From assembly GCF_016863395.1 (NCBI RefSeq), contig NZ_BOOU01000044.1, positions 1 to 64,000 of the forward strand: DNA of 64,000 bases. The letters run 5' to 3'. Shown one piece after another: positions 18,041 through 27,515 of the stretch. Numbering within the stretch: the first letter of the stretch is position 1; every line of letters begins with the position of its first letter. The notes below the pieces were generated by a model. That model had not been told where the DNA came from, ran no database searches, and saw only the letters and a program-made list of their open reading frames with translations. This stretch comes from Sphaerisporangium rufum. GTDB lineage: Bacteria > Actinomycetota > Actinomycetes > Streptosporangiales > Streptosporangiaceae. The translations under genes were made by a program, and so were the position numbers.

Positions 18041-18049
18041 TTCCGGGGT

Positions 18050-18910
18050 TCAGAAGCCGGGTGGCGGGGTCGCGCCGTCCCCCGGGGCGACGCGCAAGGT
18101 GATCACGCCGTCGTTGTAGGTCTCGGCCGCCGTCACCTGCCAGCCGGGATCGATGCGGGACGCGGGCACATCCTGCTCGGTGCGGATCCCCACCTCCCCG
18201 TTCCGGATCGGCCAGTCCAGCCCGTAAGCCACCTTCAGGTGGTGCTCGCGCACGACCTCGACCGCCTCGGCGACCGAACGTCCCCGCAGCCGGATCCCGG
18301 CCAGCGCCTCACCCGGCCAGCCGGCGTCGGCCGGATAGGCGTACCTCTCGCCCGGCCTGGCCGGGCGGCCCAGCCGGAACTCCGCGGGCCCTTCGATGTC
18401 GGCGGTGACCCGGAAGGCCGTCAGGCACCCTTCGACCCGCACGCGACAGTCGCCGGTAGTGGATCCCATGACGGCGTCCGGGTCGGTCTTGTCGAAGCCG
18501 ACGACGGGCTCGCGTTGCCGCGGTGAGACGGGAATCAGCCCGACGGTGAGGTTGTCCAGCCCGACCTTCCGGAAGGCCTTCTCCAGCTCCGCGGGATCAA
18601 GGTCGCCGTCGGTGATGTAGAAGACGAACGAGTCACCGTCGCGGTCGATGGTCACCGCCTGGCTCGCGTACACCTGCTCGGCCCCCGAGAAGAAGGAGGG
18701 CACGACGACGAAGCCGCCGGCCAGCACCGAAGCGGCGGCCAGGCCGAGCAGCGCCCGACGCGGGGAGGGCAGGACCCGCCGGCGGGCCGGCACCCGCTCC
18801 AGCCGGACGACCTCCGCCAGCAGCTCATCCGCCCCCGCGCTGGAGGCCCGGCCGGCCAGGTCGGTGTCCAGCACCCGGGCCCGGTTCTTCAGGATCTGGT
18901 CGTTGATCAT
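18050..18910 (-). CDS. Membrane-anchored partner of ECF sigma factor (putative anti-sigma)
   Basis: A 286-residue protein with a cytoplasmic N-terminus (about 1-50, charged, DELLAEVVRLERV), one membrane segment (about 52-75, ALLGLAAASVLAGGFVVVP) and an extracytoplasmic C-terminus of about 210 residues with two Cys (GDCRVRVEGCL) that could form a disulfide. The ATGA overlap with the upstream ECF sigma gene argues that it is the cognate membrane partner. It lacks a recognisable ZAS HxxxCxxC motif, so an anti-sigma role is inferred from topology and position. A strong hairpin follows. Confidence 0.75.
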   Translation of the reverse strand: MINDQILKNRARVLDTDLAGRASSAGADELLAEVVRLERVPARRRVLPSPRRALLGLAAASVLAGGFVVVPSFFSGAEQVYASQAVTIDRDGDSFVFYITDGDLDPAELEKAFRKVGLDNLTVGLIPVSPRQREPVVGFDKTDPDAVMGSTTGDCRVRVEGCLTAFRVTADIEGPAEFRLGRPARPGERYAYPADAGWPGEALAGIRLRGRSVAEAVEVVREHHLKVAYGLDWPIRNGEVGIRTEQDVPASRIDPGWQVTAAETYNDGVITLRVAPGDGATPPPGF

Positions 18911-19458
18911 CGGGACTCCTTCTCGGTGAGCGGCCGCGCGTCGAGGCGGGGCATGGTCGGGCGGGTCTTCTCCAGCGCCCTGGCGAAGCGCCTGCGCGCC
19001 CGGTGCAGGCGAACCCGGGCGGCGTTGCGCGAGCAGCCCAGCACCACGGCGATCTCCCCCGGGTCGAGCTCCTCCCAGACCGCCAGGGTCAGCAGCTCGC
19101 GATCGGCGTCGGAGAGCAGATCCAGGGCCGCACCCACCCGGTCGTTCGCGGCCGGAGCAGCGGACGCGGCGTACAGGGCCTCGGCCTCGGAGGTGAGTTC
19201 CGCGTGCCGGGTGGCCCGGCGCCGCTCACCCCGGTGGTGGTTGGCCAGGACCCGCCGGGCCACCCCGTACAGCCAGAACCTGGCGGCCTCCCCGCCGGGC
19301 AACTCCGCGATCCGCCGCCAGGCGACCACGTAGGTCTCGGCCACCACATCGGCCGCGTCCTCCGGCGAGGAACATCGCCGCATGGCGTAACCGAGGATCC
19401 GCTCGTACGTCTGCCGGTACACGGTCTCGAACCGGTGCCGGTCATCTGACTCATCCAC
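18907..19458 (-). CDS. ECF-type RNA polymerase sigma factor
   Basis: A 183-residue group 4 sigma factor. Region 2 is FETVYRQTYERILGYAMRRCSSPEDAADVVAETYVVAWRR, with the WLYGVARRVLANHHR end of region 2.4. Region 4 is DRELLTLAVWEELDPGEIAVVLGCSRNAARVRLHRARRRF. Start GTG 19458 follows GGGGATGG. It is coupled to the downstream membrane protein gene by ATGA. The promoter lies in the 289-base gap 19459-19747, which otherwise holds no gene that I can see. Confidence 0.94.
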   Translation of the reverse strand: MDESDDRHRFETVYRQTYERILGYAMRRCSSPEDAADVVAETYVVAWRRIAELPGGEAARFWLYGVARRVLANHHRGERRRATRHAELTSEAEALYAASAAPAANDRVGAALDLLSDADRELLTLAVWEELDPGEIAVVLGCSRNAARVRLHRARRRFARALEKTRPTMPRLDARPLTEKESR

Positions 19459-19747
19459 GCGCCATCCCCATCGGACCTCCGTAGTTTTGCGCTTCGCTCA
19501 CTACGTGTCCGCGGGAAACGCCAGAATTTCACCGCCCGCGCGCCGGCCGACCCGCTCGCGGCCGGACGGCACCCGCCATCTCGGGCAGCGTCCAAATGAT
19601 CTTACTGTGGTATTAGGATTCAGCCATAACCGCGAAAGACACCGTCACCGTAGGCGCCTATTCACCGTGCACCGGTCGGCACGGGTAGGCGCTGACCGCG
19701 CTCACCAGGTCCGCGATCGCGAACCGGCGCGGACAATGGCGGAATTC

Positions 19748-20554
19748 TCAGCCTCGAGGACCGAAGGCCGTCATCAGGATGTGGACGAGAATGAGGATGA
19801 CGATCCACACCATGGCGCGCCGGGTCGGTGGGGGGCCGCTGCGCAGCAGCGAGATGCCCATCGGGATGAAGGCGACGCACAGGCCGCCGACGGCGATGAA
19901 GGACTGCGGGATCTCGGTGCCCTTGAGCGTCCCGAGGGCCAGGGCCGACATCAGCCCGAGTGCGATGGCGCGGCCCAGCCCCAGGGCACCGGAGCGGTAG
20001 GCGCCGATGGCGAGCACCACCCAGCCGAAGAACGCCGGCGCGGACATGGTCTTGAACGGATGCCAGAGCGTGTCCCGCCACGCCGTGTAATAGGCGTCGA
20101 TGCCGTGGAGCATCGCCGGCAGGCCGAGGCTGTCGGTCAGGTGGAAGGCCAGGTGATCCGTGCCGAACTGGAAGACCCGGGTGAAAAGTCCCACCATGAC
20201 CAGGCAGCCACCCCACAGTCCCCACAATGGACTGGTGGCGGTGATCCGCTGCGCCAGCGTCAGGACCGCCGGCCACAACAGCACGAACCCGGCGGCGAAG
20301 CAGGTGTAGGCGGCGGTGATGAGAGCGGGATGCCGGCTGTACGCGGCGAGCTGGTACGGGACGAAGAAGTAGAACTGCGAGCGCAGGATGGTCCCGGTCA
20401 TGATCAGCAGGGGACCGGCGATCAGCGAGACGCCGCCCACCCAGCGTCCGGGAAACGGGTAGGGGTGGTCCCGGACGGCCGCGGCGTTGGCCGCGCGCCG
20501 ATCCGTGGTGGCCTGCCGCCACCGCGTCACCCGTCCGCGAAGATCGATGGTCAT
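19748..20554 (-). CDS. Multi-pass membrane protein of unknown function
   Basis: A 268-residue integral membrane protein with about seven hydrophobic segments (for example GGVSLIAGPLLIMTGTIL, ALITAAYTCFAAGFVLLWPAVL and AMVWIVILILVHILMTAF). The N-terminus is cytoplasmic and basic. I do not recognise a named family. ATG 20554 is chosen because GGGAAAG precedes it and the upstream in-frame sequence is low complexity. It is divergent from the two-component genes that start about 200 bases away, so it may be a target of that system; this is inference. Confidence 0.75.
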   Translation of the reverse strand: MTIDLRGRVTRWRQATTDRRAANAAAVRDHPYPFPGRWVGGVSLIAGPLLIMTGTILRSQFYFFVPYQLAAYSRHPALITAAYTCFAAGFVLLWPAVLTLAQRITATSPLWGLWGGCLVMVGLFTRVFQFGTDHLAFHLTDSLGLPAMLHGIDAYYTAWRDTLWHPFKTMSAPAFFGWVVLAIGAYRSGALGLGRAIALGLMSALALGTLKGTEIPQSFIAVGGLCVAFIPMGISLLRSGPPPTRRAMVWIVILILVHILMTAFGPRG

Positions 20555-20757
20555 GGTCTTTCCCGTCCTGTCGGTTCCGGCCGCCCGGTGGGTTCGCCGG
20601 GCACATCGGTATGGTGGCGGCCGGCAGGGGGCGGGCGCGTCTGGCCCGGGTCGCATCCCGGTGCCGGCCGCCGGCGGGGTGCTACGACCCTGGACCGGGT
20701 CGGATGTCCGACCGTGGGCAGATGCCAGGGAACCGCCGGGACGATAGCGTCCGGTAC

Positions 20758-21960
20758 ATGGAACGGGCGGGACGGCGCTTCGCCAGACGAGACGTCGCCG
20801 ATGCGGTGGCCGCGGTCGTGCTGGCGTTGTTCATCGGTTACGCCGTCGTGGATCCACCTGGGGCTTCGTCGTGGTGGCCGGACTGGGCGGCCTGGCCGGT
20901 GGGTGCGATCGTCGGCCTGCCGGTCGCGGTTCGCCGCCGCCGGCCGCGGGCCATGCTCGCCCTCGCGTGTGCCACCGCCGGGCTGGCGACCGTGGCCGGT
21001 GCCGTCGCGGCGGGCGCGATCTGGATGTCGTTCCTCCCGGCCGCGCTCGTGCTCTACCTGGTGGCCGCCACCACCTCGGCGGCATGGTCGGTGGCGGGGC
21101 TGGCCGGATGCGCGTCCACCGCGGTGATCGCGGTGCTGATCTTCTACCGACAGATCTTTCCGCGTCTCGTCCCCGCCGCCCATCCCAGCGAGCTGCCAAC
21201 GGCCTGGCCCATCGAGATCGGGGTGATCTGCGTGCTGCTGGCCGCCGGATGGACCGTCGGGACCGCCGTCCGCTGGAAGCGCGGCACCACCGATCGTCTG
21301 GTCCGTCACCTCGCCGAGTCGGCGGTGGCCGACGAGCGCAGGCGTATCGCCCGCGAACTGCATGACGTCATCGGGCACAGCATGAGCCTGATCGCCGTGA
21401 AGGCCACCGTGGCCAACCACGTCGCCGAGGCCCGGCCGCAGGAGGCGCGCGCCGCGCTGGCCGTCATCGAGCAGACCAGCCGCAGCACGCTCACCGAGAT
21501 CCATCGGGTGCTCGACCTGCTGCGCTCCGACGGCGACTCCCACCAGCCTCCGGCACCCATGCCCGGTACGGCGGACCTGCCCGAGTTGGCCGTCCACGCC
21601 CGCTCGGCCGGCGTGGAGGTGGATCTGGCCGTCCGCGAGGAGGCCGCGCTCCCGCCCGCGGTCGCGATGTCGGTGTACCGGATCGTGCAGCAGGCGCTGA
21701 CCAACGTGGTCACGCACGCGGCGCGCACCCGCTGCTCGGTCACCGTGGACATCGACGAGCGGGAGGCGGTGATCGAGGTCGTCGACGACGGCCCGCGCCA
21801 CGGCCGGCAGTCGCGTATCCGCCGGGGCGGCCACGGCCTGGTCGGCATGCGCGAGCGGGTCAGGATGTACGGCGGCACCTTCCACGCGGGCCGCCGGCCC
21901 GAAGGCGGTTTTCGCGTGTCGGCCCGGCTGCCGTACGAACCGGACGGCGGCGGCGCGTGA
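20758..21960 (+). CDS. NarL-family sensor histidine kinase
   Basis: A 400-residue sensor kinase. Hydrophobic segments in about residues 12-175 form an N-terminal membrane sensor. A HisKA_3 domain follows with phospho-acceptor His202 in RIARELHDVIGHSMSLI, and an HATPase domain with QQALTNVVTHA and GHGLVGMRERVRMYGG. ATG 20758 is preferred: TAGCGT lies seven bases upstream, as in a leaderless -10. ATG 20704 in the same frame is the alternative. The GTGA overlap with the regulator gene marks a coupled pair. It is divergent from the membrane protein gene. Confidence 0.9.
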   Translation: MERAGRRFARRDVADAVAAVVLALFIGYAVVDPPGASSWWPDWAAWPVGAIVGLPVAVRRRRPRAMLALACATAGLATVAGAVAAGAIWMSFLPAALVLYLVAATTSAAWSVAGLAGCASTAVIAVLIFYRQIFPRLVPAAHPSELPTAWPIEIGVICVLLAAGWTVGTAVRWKRGTTDRLVRHLAESAVADERRRIARELHDVIGHSMSLIAVKATVANHVAEARPQEARAALAVIEQTSRSTLTEIHRVLDLLRSDGDSHQPPAPMPGTADLPELAVHARSAGVEVDLAVREEAALPPAVAMSVYRIVQQALTNVVTHAARTRCSVTVDIDEREAVIEVVDDGPRHGRQSRIRRGGHGLVGMRERVRMYGGTFHAGRRPEGGFRVSARLPYEPDGGGA

Positions 21961-22661
21961 CTCCGGACACCGCTTCGCACCCCCAGCCTTCGCCTGTCCG
22001 GGTGCTGATCGCCGAGGACCAGGCACTGGTCCGCGAGAGCCTCAAGGTGCTCATCGACACCACGCCGGGAATGGCCACCGTCGGCGAGGCCGGCACCGGC
22101 GCCGAGGCGGTGCTCCTGGCCCGCCGTCACCGGCCCGACGTCGTCCTGATGGACGTGCGCATGCCCGATATGGACGGCATCGAGGCGACCCGGCGCATCT
22201 GCGGCGCCCCGGACGGTGCCGGTGTCCGGGTGCTGATCCTCACGACGTTCGACCTGGACGAGTATGTGTACGCGTCGCTGCGCGCCGGAGCGAGCGGGTT
22301 CCTGCTCAAGAGCTCCTCCGCGGCCGAGCTGCTGGCCGCCGTCCAGATCGTGGCCGCCGGCCAATCGCTGCTCGCGCCCACCGTGACCCGCCGGCTCATC
22401 ACCCGGTTCCTGCAGGAGGCGCAGCCCGCCCCGATCGTGCGCGATCTGAACGGCATCACCCTGCGCGAGCGCGAGGTGCTCACCCTCGTCGGCGAGGGGA
22501 TGTCCAACGCCGAGATCGCCGGGCACCTCCACCTGACCGTCGGCACGGTCAAAACCCATATCGGCCGTCTCCTGGCCAAACTGCCGGCGCGGGACCGGGC
22601 CCAGCTCGTCATCGCCGCCTACGAAGCCGGACTCGTCACCGTCCCCGACGACCACCGCTGA
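21957..22661 (+). CDS. NarL/LuxR-type response regulator
   Basis: A 234-residue response regulator. The receiver domain has the AEDQ acidic pocket, phospho-acceptor Asp66 in VVLMDVRMPDMDGIEATRR and Lys in FLLKSSS. The LuxR DNA-binding domain has ITLREREVLTLVGEGMSNAEIAGHLHLTVGTVKTHIGRLL. GTG 21957 overlaps the kinase stop. It is followed by a small hairpin and, 245 bases on, by the DHA2 exporter gene, which it might control. Confidence 0.95.
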   Translation: MTPDTASHPQPSPVRVLIAEDQALVRESLKVLIDTTPGMATVGEAGTGAEAVLLARRHRPDVVLMDVRMPDMDGIEATRRICGAPDGAGVRVLILTTFDLDEYVYASLRAGASGFLLKSSSAAELLAAVQIVAAGQSLLAPTVTRRLITRFLQEAQPAPIVRDLNGITLREREVLTLVGEGMSNAEIAGHLHLTVGTVKTHIGRLLAKLPARDRAQLVIAAYEAGLVTVPDDHR

Positions 22662-22688
22662 CCCGCCCGTCCCACCTGTGGGTCTGCA

Positions 22689-22704
22689 CCCGCCGACACG
22701 CGGG
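22689..22704 (+). terminator. Short hairpin after the response regulator gene
   Basis: CCCGC (22689-22693) pairs with GCGGG (22700-22704) over a 6-base loop, about 28 bases past the stop. The stem is short and there is no U-tract, so this is only a candidate. The rest of 22662-22906 is a relatively AT-rich leader of the exporter gene. Confidence 0.3.
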
Positions 22705-22906
22705 CTCCAGAATAGTCATTTCGACCACTGGACAAATGCCGCTCGCCATGGCCACGCTCCGGCGACGATGGAGATATGTATCTCATTGCCCAGGCCGCCA
22801 TTTTGTGGCCCCCCTATCACTAGTCCGCTGACCTGGGACGTGATGTCTCGGAAGCGGTTTTTCCGGGTTTTCCGGCGCTCATGGCAGGCCATTAGGGTGC
22901 ACATTC

Positions 22907-24361
22907 ATGGAATCGACCGGGATTCGCGGGAAATCGTTGCTCGCACTGACCTGCGCAGGCCAGTTCATGGTGCTGCTCGACAATACGATCGTCGGTGCCG
23001 CGCTGCCCGACATGCAGCAGCGGCTGCATACCGGGCTGACCGGCCTGCAGTGGATCGTCGACGCCTACGTGCTGCTGGTGGCGATGCTGCTGCTGCCGGG
23101 CGGCGTCTTCGCCGACCGGTTCGGCCGCCGGCGGGTGTTCCTGGCCGGGGTGGTGGTGTTCACGGCCGCGTCGGTGGTGTGCGCACTCGCGTCCTCGATG
23201 GGCTGGCTGGTCGCCGGGCGGGTGCTGCAGGGCGTCGGGGCCGCGGCGCTGAGCCCCGCCTCGCTGGCGCTGCTCGCCGCCGCCTATCCCGCCCCGAAGG
23301 ATCGGGTCCGGGCGATCGGGCTCTGGGCCGGGTTCAGCGGCATCGGCCTGGCCGCCGGACCGCTGGCGGGCGGGATCCTGGTGGAATCCTTTGGCTGGCC
23401 CGCCATCTTCCTGGTCAACGTGCCCATCGGGGCGGTCCTGCTGCCGGCCGGGCTGCGGGTGCTGCGCGAGTCCCGTAACCCGGGCGCACCGCCGATCGAC
23501 GTCCCCGGCACGCTCCTGTCCGTCGCGGGGGTGGGTGCGGTGACCTACGGCCTGATCGAGGGCGGTTCCCGGGGCTGGACCTCGCCGGTGATCATGGGTG
23601 CCTTCGCCGCCGGGCTGGTGCTGCTGGCCGCGTTCGTCGTGGTCGAGGGGCGTTCGTCGGCGCCGATGCTGCCGCTGCGGCTGTTCCGCCGGCGGCTGTT
23701 CACGGTGTCCAACACCGCGATGGTCGTGGTCGGGTTCGCGCTGATGGGGTCGACGTTCTTCTTCTCGCAGTTCTTCGTCCACGTCCAGGGCACCTCGATC
23801 CTGGTCGCCGGGTTGCGGACCCTGCCCACGACGCTGGCCATGGTGCTCGTCAGCCCGTACGCGGGCCGGCTCGCCGCCCGGTACGGCTTCCGCGCCATCG
23901 CCGGCGCCGGCCTGGCCCTGGCCGGGCTGGGGTTGCTGGCCCTGGGCCTGGTGCACGCCGATACCGGCTACGGCAACGTGTGGTGGCGGCTGGCGGTCGT
24001 CGGCATCGGGTTCGCGCTCACCATCTCGCCGCTGACCGGGGCCGCCATCCAGGCGGTCGGCCCGCAGGAGGGCGGCCTGGCCTCGGGCGTCAGCAGCACC
24101 ACCCGGCAGATCGGCGCGGTGCTCGGCGTGGCGGTGCTCGGGGCGATCGTCCAGTCGCGGCAGTCCGGCGGCGGCTCCTTCGAATCCGGTCTCGACAGCG
24201 CCTTCCTCGCCGCGGGTGCCGTGACGCTGGCCTGCGCCGCGTTCGCCGGCCTGGGGCTGACCGCGGCCCGGACGGCGGCGGACGTCCAAGCCGGACGGTC
24301 AGCAGGCCGAGCAGCCGGCGAGCCGCCGTTGAAGGTTCCTCCCGGCCGGCCCACGACCTGA
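22907..24361 (+). CDS. MFS drug exporter, DHA2 family
   Basis: A 484-residue proton-driven exporter with about 14 predicted membrane segments. It has the DHA2 motif-C-like stretch GFSGIGLAAGPLAGG, motif A (GGVFADRFGRRRVF) between segments 2 and 3, and an early acidic residue in MVLLDNTIVGAALP. The C-terminus is a short Pro/Arg-rich tail. ATG 22907 has AGGGTG upstream. It converges on the DUF397 gene, 16 bases away. The substrate is unknown; family members export dyes, antiseptics and natural products. Confidence 0.95.
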   Translation: MESTGIRGKSLLALTCAGQFMVLLDNTIVGAALPDMQQRLHTGLTGLQWIVDAYVLLVAMLLLPGGVFADRFGRRRVFLAGVVVFTAASVVCALASSMGWLVAGRVLQGVGAAALSPASLALLAAAYPAPKDRVRAIGLWAGFSGIGLAAGPLAGGILVESFGWPAIFLVNVPIGAVLLPAGLRVLRESRNPGAPPIDVPGTLLSVAGVGAVTYGLIEGGSRGWTSPVIMGAFAAGLVLLAAFVVVEGRSSAPMLPLRLFRRRLFTVSNTAMVVVGFALMGSTFFFSQFFVHVQGTSILVAGLRTLPTTLAMVLVSPYAGRLAARYGFRAIAGAGLALAGLGLLALGLVHADTGYGNVWWRLAVVGIGFALTISPLTGAAIQAVGPQEGGLASGVSSTTRQIGAVLGVAVLGAIVQSRQSGGGSFESGLDSAFLAAGAVTLACAAFAGLGLTAARTAADVQAGRSAGRAAGEPPLKVPPGRPTT

Positions 24362-24377
24362 GCCGCCCGGCCCCGCC

Positions 24378-24602
24378 TCAGAAGTCGAACTCGCCGGCGC
24401 GGACGCCGGCCAGGAAGGCCTCCCACTCACCGCGCGTGTAGACGATGACCTCCGCGTCCGGGCGCCGGCTGTGCCGCACGGCCACCCGCCCGGACCCGTC
24501 CCCCAACGGACCCGCCTCGACGCACTCACCGCCACCGTTGGCGCTCGCGGTGCTGACATGCCAGACGGGAACGCTCGCGATCTCTTCGGGAGTGGCCTGC
24601 AC
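24378..24602 (-). CDS. DUF397 protein
   Basis: A 74-residue protein of the actinomycete DUF397 family, with the pattern WHVSTASANGGGECVEAGPL, VAVRHSRRPDAEVIVYTRGEWEAFLAGVRAGEFDF. It is encoded after an HTH-DUF5753 regulator, the standard pairing in streptomycete-type developmental or antibiotic regulation modules. GTG 24602 is chosen because GGAGG lies four bases upstream. A TTG at 24620 overlapping the HTH stop is an alternative that adds six residues. It probably modulates its HTH partner. Confidence 0.88.
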   Translation of the reverse strand: MQATPEEIASVPVWHVSTASANGGGECVEAGPLGDGSGRVAVRHSRRPDAEVIVYTRGEWEAFLAGVRAGEFDF

Positions 24603-24616
24603 GACGCCTCCAACGG

Positions 24617-25471
24617 TCAAATAGTCTGCTCTGCCGCATTTCTAATGAACGCGACGGACTCGTCTGGCGCAAGGGCGGTTTCGTCGAGACTCGCGTACGC
24701 ATGTGCGAAACCTGCCGCCTCGTCTCCTTCTACGTAGAGAGCACCGGCTCGCGTCTCGATGTAGGCCACATCGGGATACGGGTCGGGCATGTCGAAGATT
24801 GTGAACGGGCCTTCAGGGCTCGCGCCGACGCCCGCGCGAAAAGGCAGGACTCGGATGCTGATCGTGGAGCATTGCGCCAGGTCGACGAGATGCCCGAGTT
24901 GGTCGCGGAGAACTTCCGGACCGCCCACGGCACGATAGAACACCGCCTCATCGAGAATGACGGACAGACGCAACGGGCAGTCGCCGCTCAGCACTCGCTG
25001 CCGATGCAGCCGGAACTCGGCCCAGCGGGCGATGCGTTCCTTGGGCTTGTGCGGGTCGGCCGCCCCGATCACCGCTTCGGCGTACCGGCGGGTCTGGAGA
25101 AGCCCTGGCACGACCATGGCGTCGTAGGAGCGCAGTCTCTGCGCACGGGACTCCAGCCACGCGTGGTCGATGATGCGACCGGTGAAGACGTCCGAATAGC
25201 CGTCCCACCAGTTCTTCTGCCAGATGTCGCGACTGAGACGTTCGAGACCATCCCGCAGGCGGGCGTCGCTCACTCCGTAGAGGTTCAGCAACGTGAGGAC
25301 GTCAGGGACCCGCATGGGCGTAATGCCCTGTTCCATTCGGCTGAGAGACGATGGGTCGCGCTGGATGTAATCTCCGGCGTCTTTCAACGTGAGTTTCGCT
25401 GATTCACGAAGTTCGCGGAGTTGTTTGCCCAGCCACTGGGCGCGAAGCGTCGACCCTTTCCGGACGGCCAT
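24617..25471 (-). CDS. XRE-family HTH regulator with DUF5753 domain
   Basis: A 284-residue regulator. The N-terminal XRE helix-turn-helix is LGKQLRELRESAKLTLKDAGDYIQRDPSSLSRMEQG. Residues about 95-280 are a DUF5753 sensor domain with AMVVPGLLQTRRYAEAVI, ISIRVLPF and the EGPFTIFDMPDPYPDVAYIET stretch. It is followed within about 15 bases by its usual DUF397 partner. ATG 25471 follows GGGTGAGG; GTG 25480 is possible. Upstream, 25472-25687 is AT-richer and serves the divergent small gene too. Homologues act in development and secondary metabolism; the target here is unknown. Confidence 0.92.
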   Translation of the reverse strand: MAVRKGSTLRAQWLGKQLRELRESAKLTLKDAGDYIQRDPSSLSRMEQGITPMRVPDVLTLLNLYGVSDARLRDGLERLSRDIWQKNWWDGYSDVFTGRIIDHAWLESRAQRLRSYDAMVVPGLLQTRRYAEAVIGAADPHKPKERIARWAEFRLHRQRVLSGDCPLRLSVILDEAVFYRAVGGPEVLRDQLGHLVDLAQCSTISIRVLPFRAGVGASPEGPFTIFDMPDPYPDVAYIETRAGALYVEGDEAAGFAHAYASLDETALAPDESVAFIRNAAEQTI

Positions 25472-25687
25472 GCACCTCACCCTTTACGCAAAACGGACAT
25501 ATCTTAATGAATTGCATGTCATCAATTTCTTGCCCGCCCAATCTTGCATAGTTTCCGGTTCGCCGACATGCTTTCCGTGATACTCCGACTACAGAGCGCA
25601 TGGAAGTCGACATGACAGGCCTGGGTGAGGCGTGCTTGCGGCAGCTGTGCCCGTTCCGGCCGGATCGCCGGAGAAAGGGAGGATTCA

Positions 25688-25987
25688 GTGGATGAGTGGC
25701 CCGATTCCAGCGTGCCGGCTGTCGATCACGGTGGTGGTAACAGCGAGGCGAAAGCGCCCCGGGTGGGGCTGGATGGCGGGGTGCGGCTGTTCGCGCTGCT
25801 GCGGGAGGCCGACGAGGAGTACGGTGACGAGGGAGGCGTGGAGTTCTACGGGATCCGGCTGCCGGACGGCACGGCGGCGACGATCACGACGGGCGGGCGG
25901 CCGCACGGGTGCTGGACGAGCTGCGAGCGGCCCGCCGACCGGCTCGGGCTGAGCCTGGTCTGGCTCGGCTCCGGACCCGGCGCCTGA
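25688..25987 (+). CDS. Small acidic protein of unknown function
   Basis: A 99-residue soluble protein, acidic in its first half (MDEWPDS, LREADEEYGDEGG), with YGIRLPDGTAATITTGGRP and CWTSCERPADRLGLSLVWL. No membrane segment. GTG 25688 is fixed by a strong GGGAGGATTCA ribosome site. It is divergent from the HTH-DUF5753/DUF397 pair, and small proteins of this kind often lie beside such pairs. I do not recognise a named family. Confidence 0.7.
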   Translation: MDEWPDSSVPAVDHGGGNSEAKAPRVGLDGGVRLFALLREADEEYGDEGGVEFYGIRLPDGTAATITTGGRPHGCWTSCERPADRLGLSLVWLGSGPGA

Positions 25988-25994
25988 CGGCGGC

Positions 25995-26029
25995 CGATCA
26001 CGGCCGGGCCCGCACCCCGGCCGCGATCG
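25995..26029. terminator. Long hairpin between convergent genes
   Basis: CGGCCGGG (26001-26008) pairs with CCCGGCCG (26016-26023) over a 7-base loop. After one A/C mismatch the stem extends by CGATC/GATCG on both sides (25995-25999 and 26025-26029). It lies between the stops at 25987 and 26094 and can serve both strands. Confidence 0.65.
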
Positions 26030-26093
26030 CAGGACATGCGGGCGCCGGCGCAACCCCCGCACGACACGAAGCGATCGCCGAGGAATCCGCCGG

Positions 26094-27398
26094 TCAGCGA
26101 GCCGGCTGCTCGTAGACGTCGGGGATGTCGTCGTGGTCGGCGTCCAGGGTCTCCAGCTCGTGGATGCGGCGGTAGGCGGCCGAGCGCAGCCGCAGCACGA
26201 CCGCGGCGAGCAGCGCGGCGGCCACCGAGCCGGCCAGTACTGCCACCTTGACCAGGTCGTCCTGCGCGCTGCCCTCGCCGAAGGCGAGCCGGCCGATGAG
26301 CAGCGAGACGGTGAAGCCGATGCCGGCCAGGATCGACAGGCCGAGCATGTCGATCCAGGCCAGGTCGTCGTCCAGCCGGGCCCGGGTGAACCGGGCGACC
26401 AGCCAGGTGGCGGCCAGGATGCCGACCGGCTTGCCGATGAGCAGCCCGGCCATGATGCCCATCGCGAGCGGGTCGGTCAGCGCCGTGCCGAGACCGGCGA
26501 GCCCGCCCACGGTCACCCCGGCCGACAGGAAGGCGAAGATCGGGACCGCGACGGCGGCGGAGATCGGCCGGAACCGGTGCTCGAAGTGCTCGGCCAGCCC
26601 CGGGCCGGCCTCGGGGCCGCCCCCCTTGCGGCTGCGGATCACCGGCACGGTCAGCGCCAGCAGCACGCCCGCCACCGTGGCGTGCACGCCCGAGGCATGT
26701 ACCAGCGCCCAGGTGACGAACGCGAGCGGCAGCAGCAGCCACCACGAGCGCACCCGCCGCTGGACCAGCACCCCGAAGGCGGCCAGCGGGACCAGCGCGG
26801 CCAGCAGCGGCAGGAACGACAGCTCGGCGGTGTAGAAGACGGCGATGATGGCGATGGCGATCAGGTCGTCCACCACCGCCAGGGTGAGCAGGAAGGTGCG
26901 CAGCGCCGCGGGCAGGAAGCGGCCGACCACCGCCAGCACCGCCAGGGCGAAGGCGATGTCGGTGGCGGTGGGGATGGCCCAGCCGCGCGCCGCGCCGCCG
27001 CCGGCCACCGCCACGTATAGCAGCGCGGGCACCAGCACCCCGCCGAACGCCGCGGCCACCGGCACCGCCGCCCGCCGCGGGTCGCGCAGATCGCCGGCGA
27101 CGAACTCGCGCTTGAGTTCCAGCCCGGCCACGAAGAAGAAGACGGCCAGCAGCCCGTCGGCGGCCCAGGTGGCCAGGTCCAGGTCCAGGTGCAGCGCGGC
27201 CGGGCCGAGCCGCAGCGCGCGCAGATCCTCGTATCCGGCCGACCATGGCGAGTTCGCCCACGCCAGCGCCGCGACGGCGGCGGCCAGCAACAGCATCCCG
27301 CCGATGGTCTCCTTGCGCAGGATGTCGGCGATCCGCCGCGCCTCCGGCCAGGTTCCGCGGTCGAGCAGGCGGTAAGGACGTGAGGTGGTGCCGGGCAT
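26094..27398 (-). CDS. nhaA: Na+/H+ antiporter NhaA
   Basis: A 434-residue antiporter that exchanges internal Na+ for external protons. About 11-12 membrane segments are visible. Family marks: [22 protein letters not shown] at the N-terminus, [32 protein letters not shown] and the ion-binding Asp pair in [18 protein letters not shown]; the C-terminal [15 protein letters not shown] is also conserved. A charged tail ([21 protein letters not shown]) follows. ATG 27398 has GGAG upstream. It stands as a single leftward gene. Confidence 0.97.
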   Translation of the reverse strand: MPGTTSRPYRLLDRGTWPEARRIADILRKETIGGMLLLAAAVAALAWANSPWSAGYEDLRALRLGPAALHLDLDLATWAADGLLAVFFFVAGLELKREFVAGDLRDPRRAAVPVAAAFGGVLVPALLYVAVAGGGAARGWAIPTATDIAFALAVLAVVGRFLPAALRTFLLTLAVVDDLIAIAIIAVFYTAELSFLPLLAALVPLAAFGVLVQRRVRSWWLLLPLAFVTWALVHASGVHATVAGVLLALTVPVIRSRKGGGPEAGPGLAEHFEHRFRPISAAVAVPIFAFLSAGVTVGGLAGLGTALTDPLAMGIMAGLLIGKPVGILAATWLVARFTRARLDDDLAWIDMLGLSILAGIGFTVSLLIGRLAFGEGSAQDDLVKVAVLAGSVAAALLAAVVLRLRSAAYRRIHELETLDADHDDIPDVYEQPAR

Positions 27399-27515
27399 GT
27401 GGCTCCGCTCGTGCGCAGGGACGGGTCGCGTGCTCGCCGACCAGACTTCCCGGCACACCACTGGTAATTGTACCTTTAGCCACCGGATGTCGGGTTCACC
27501 GGAGGTGGCGGAGCG

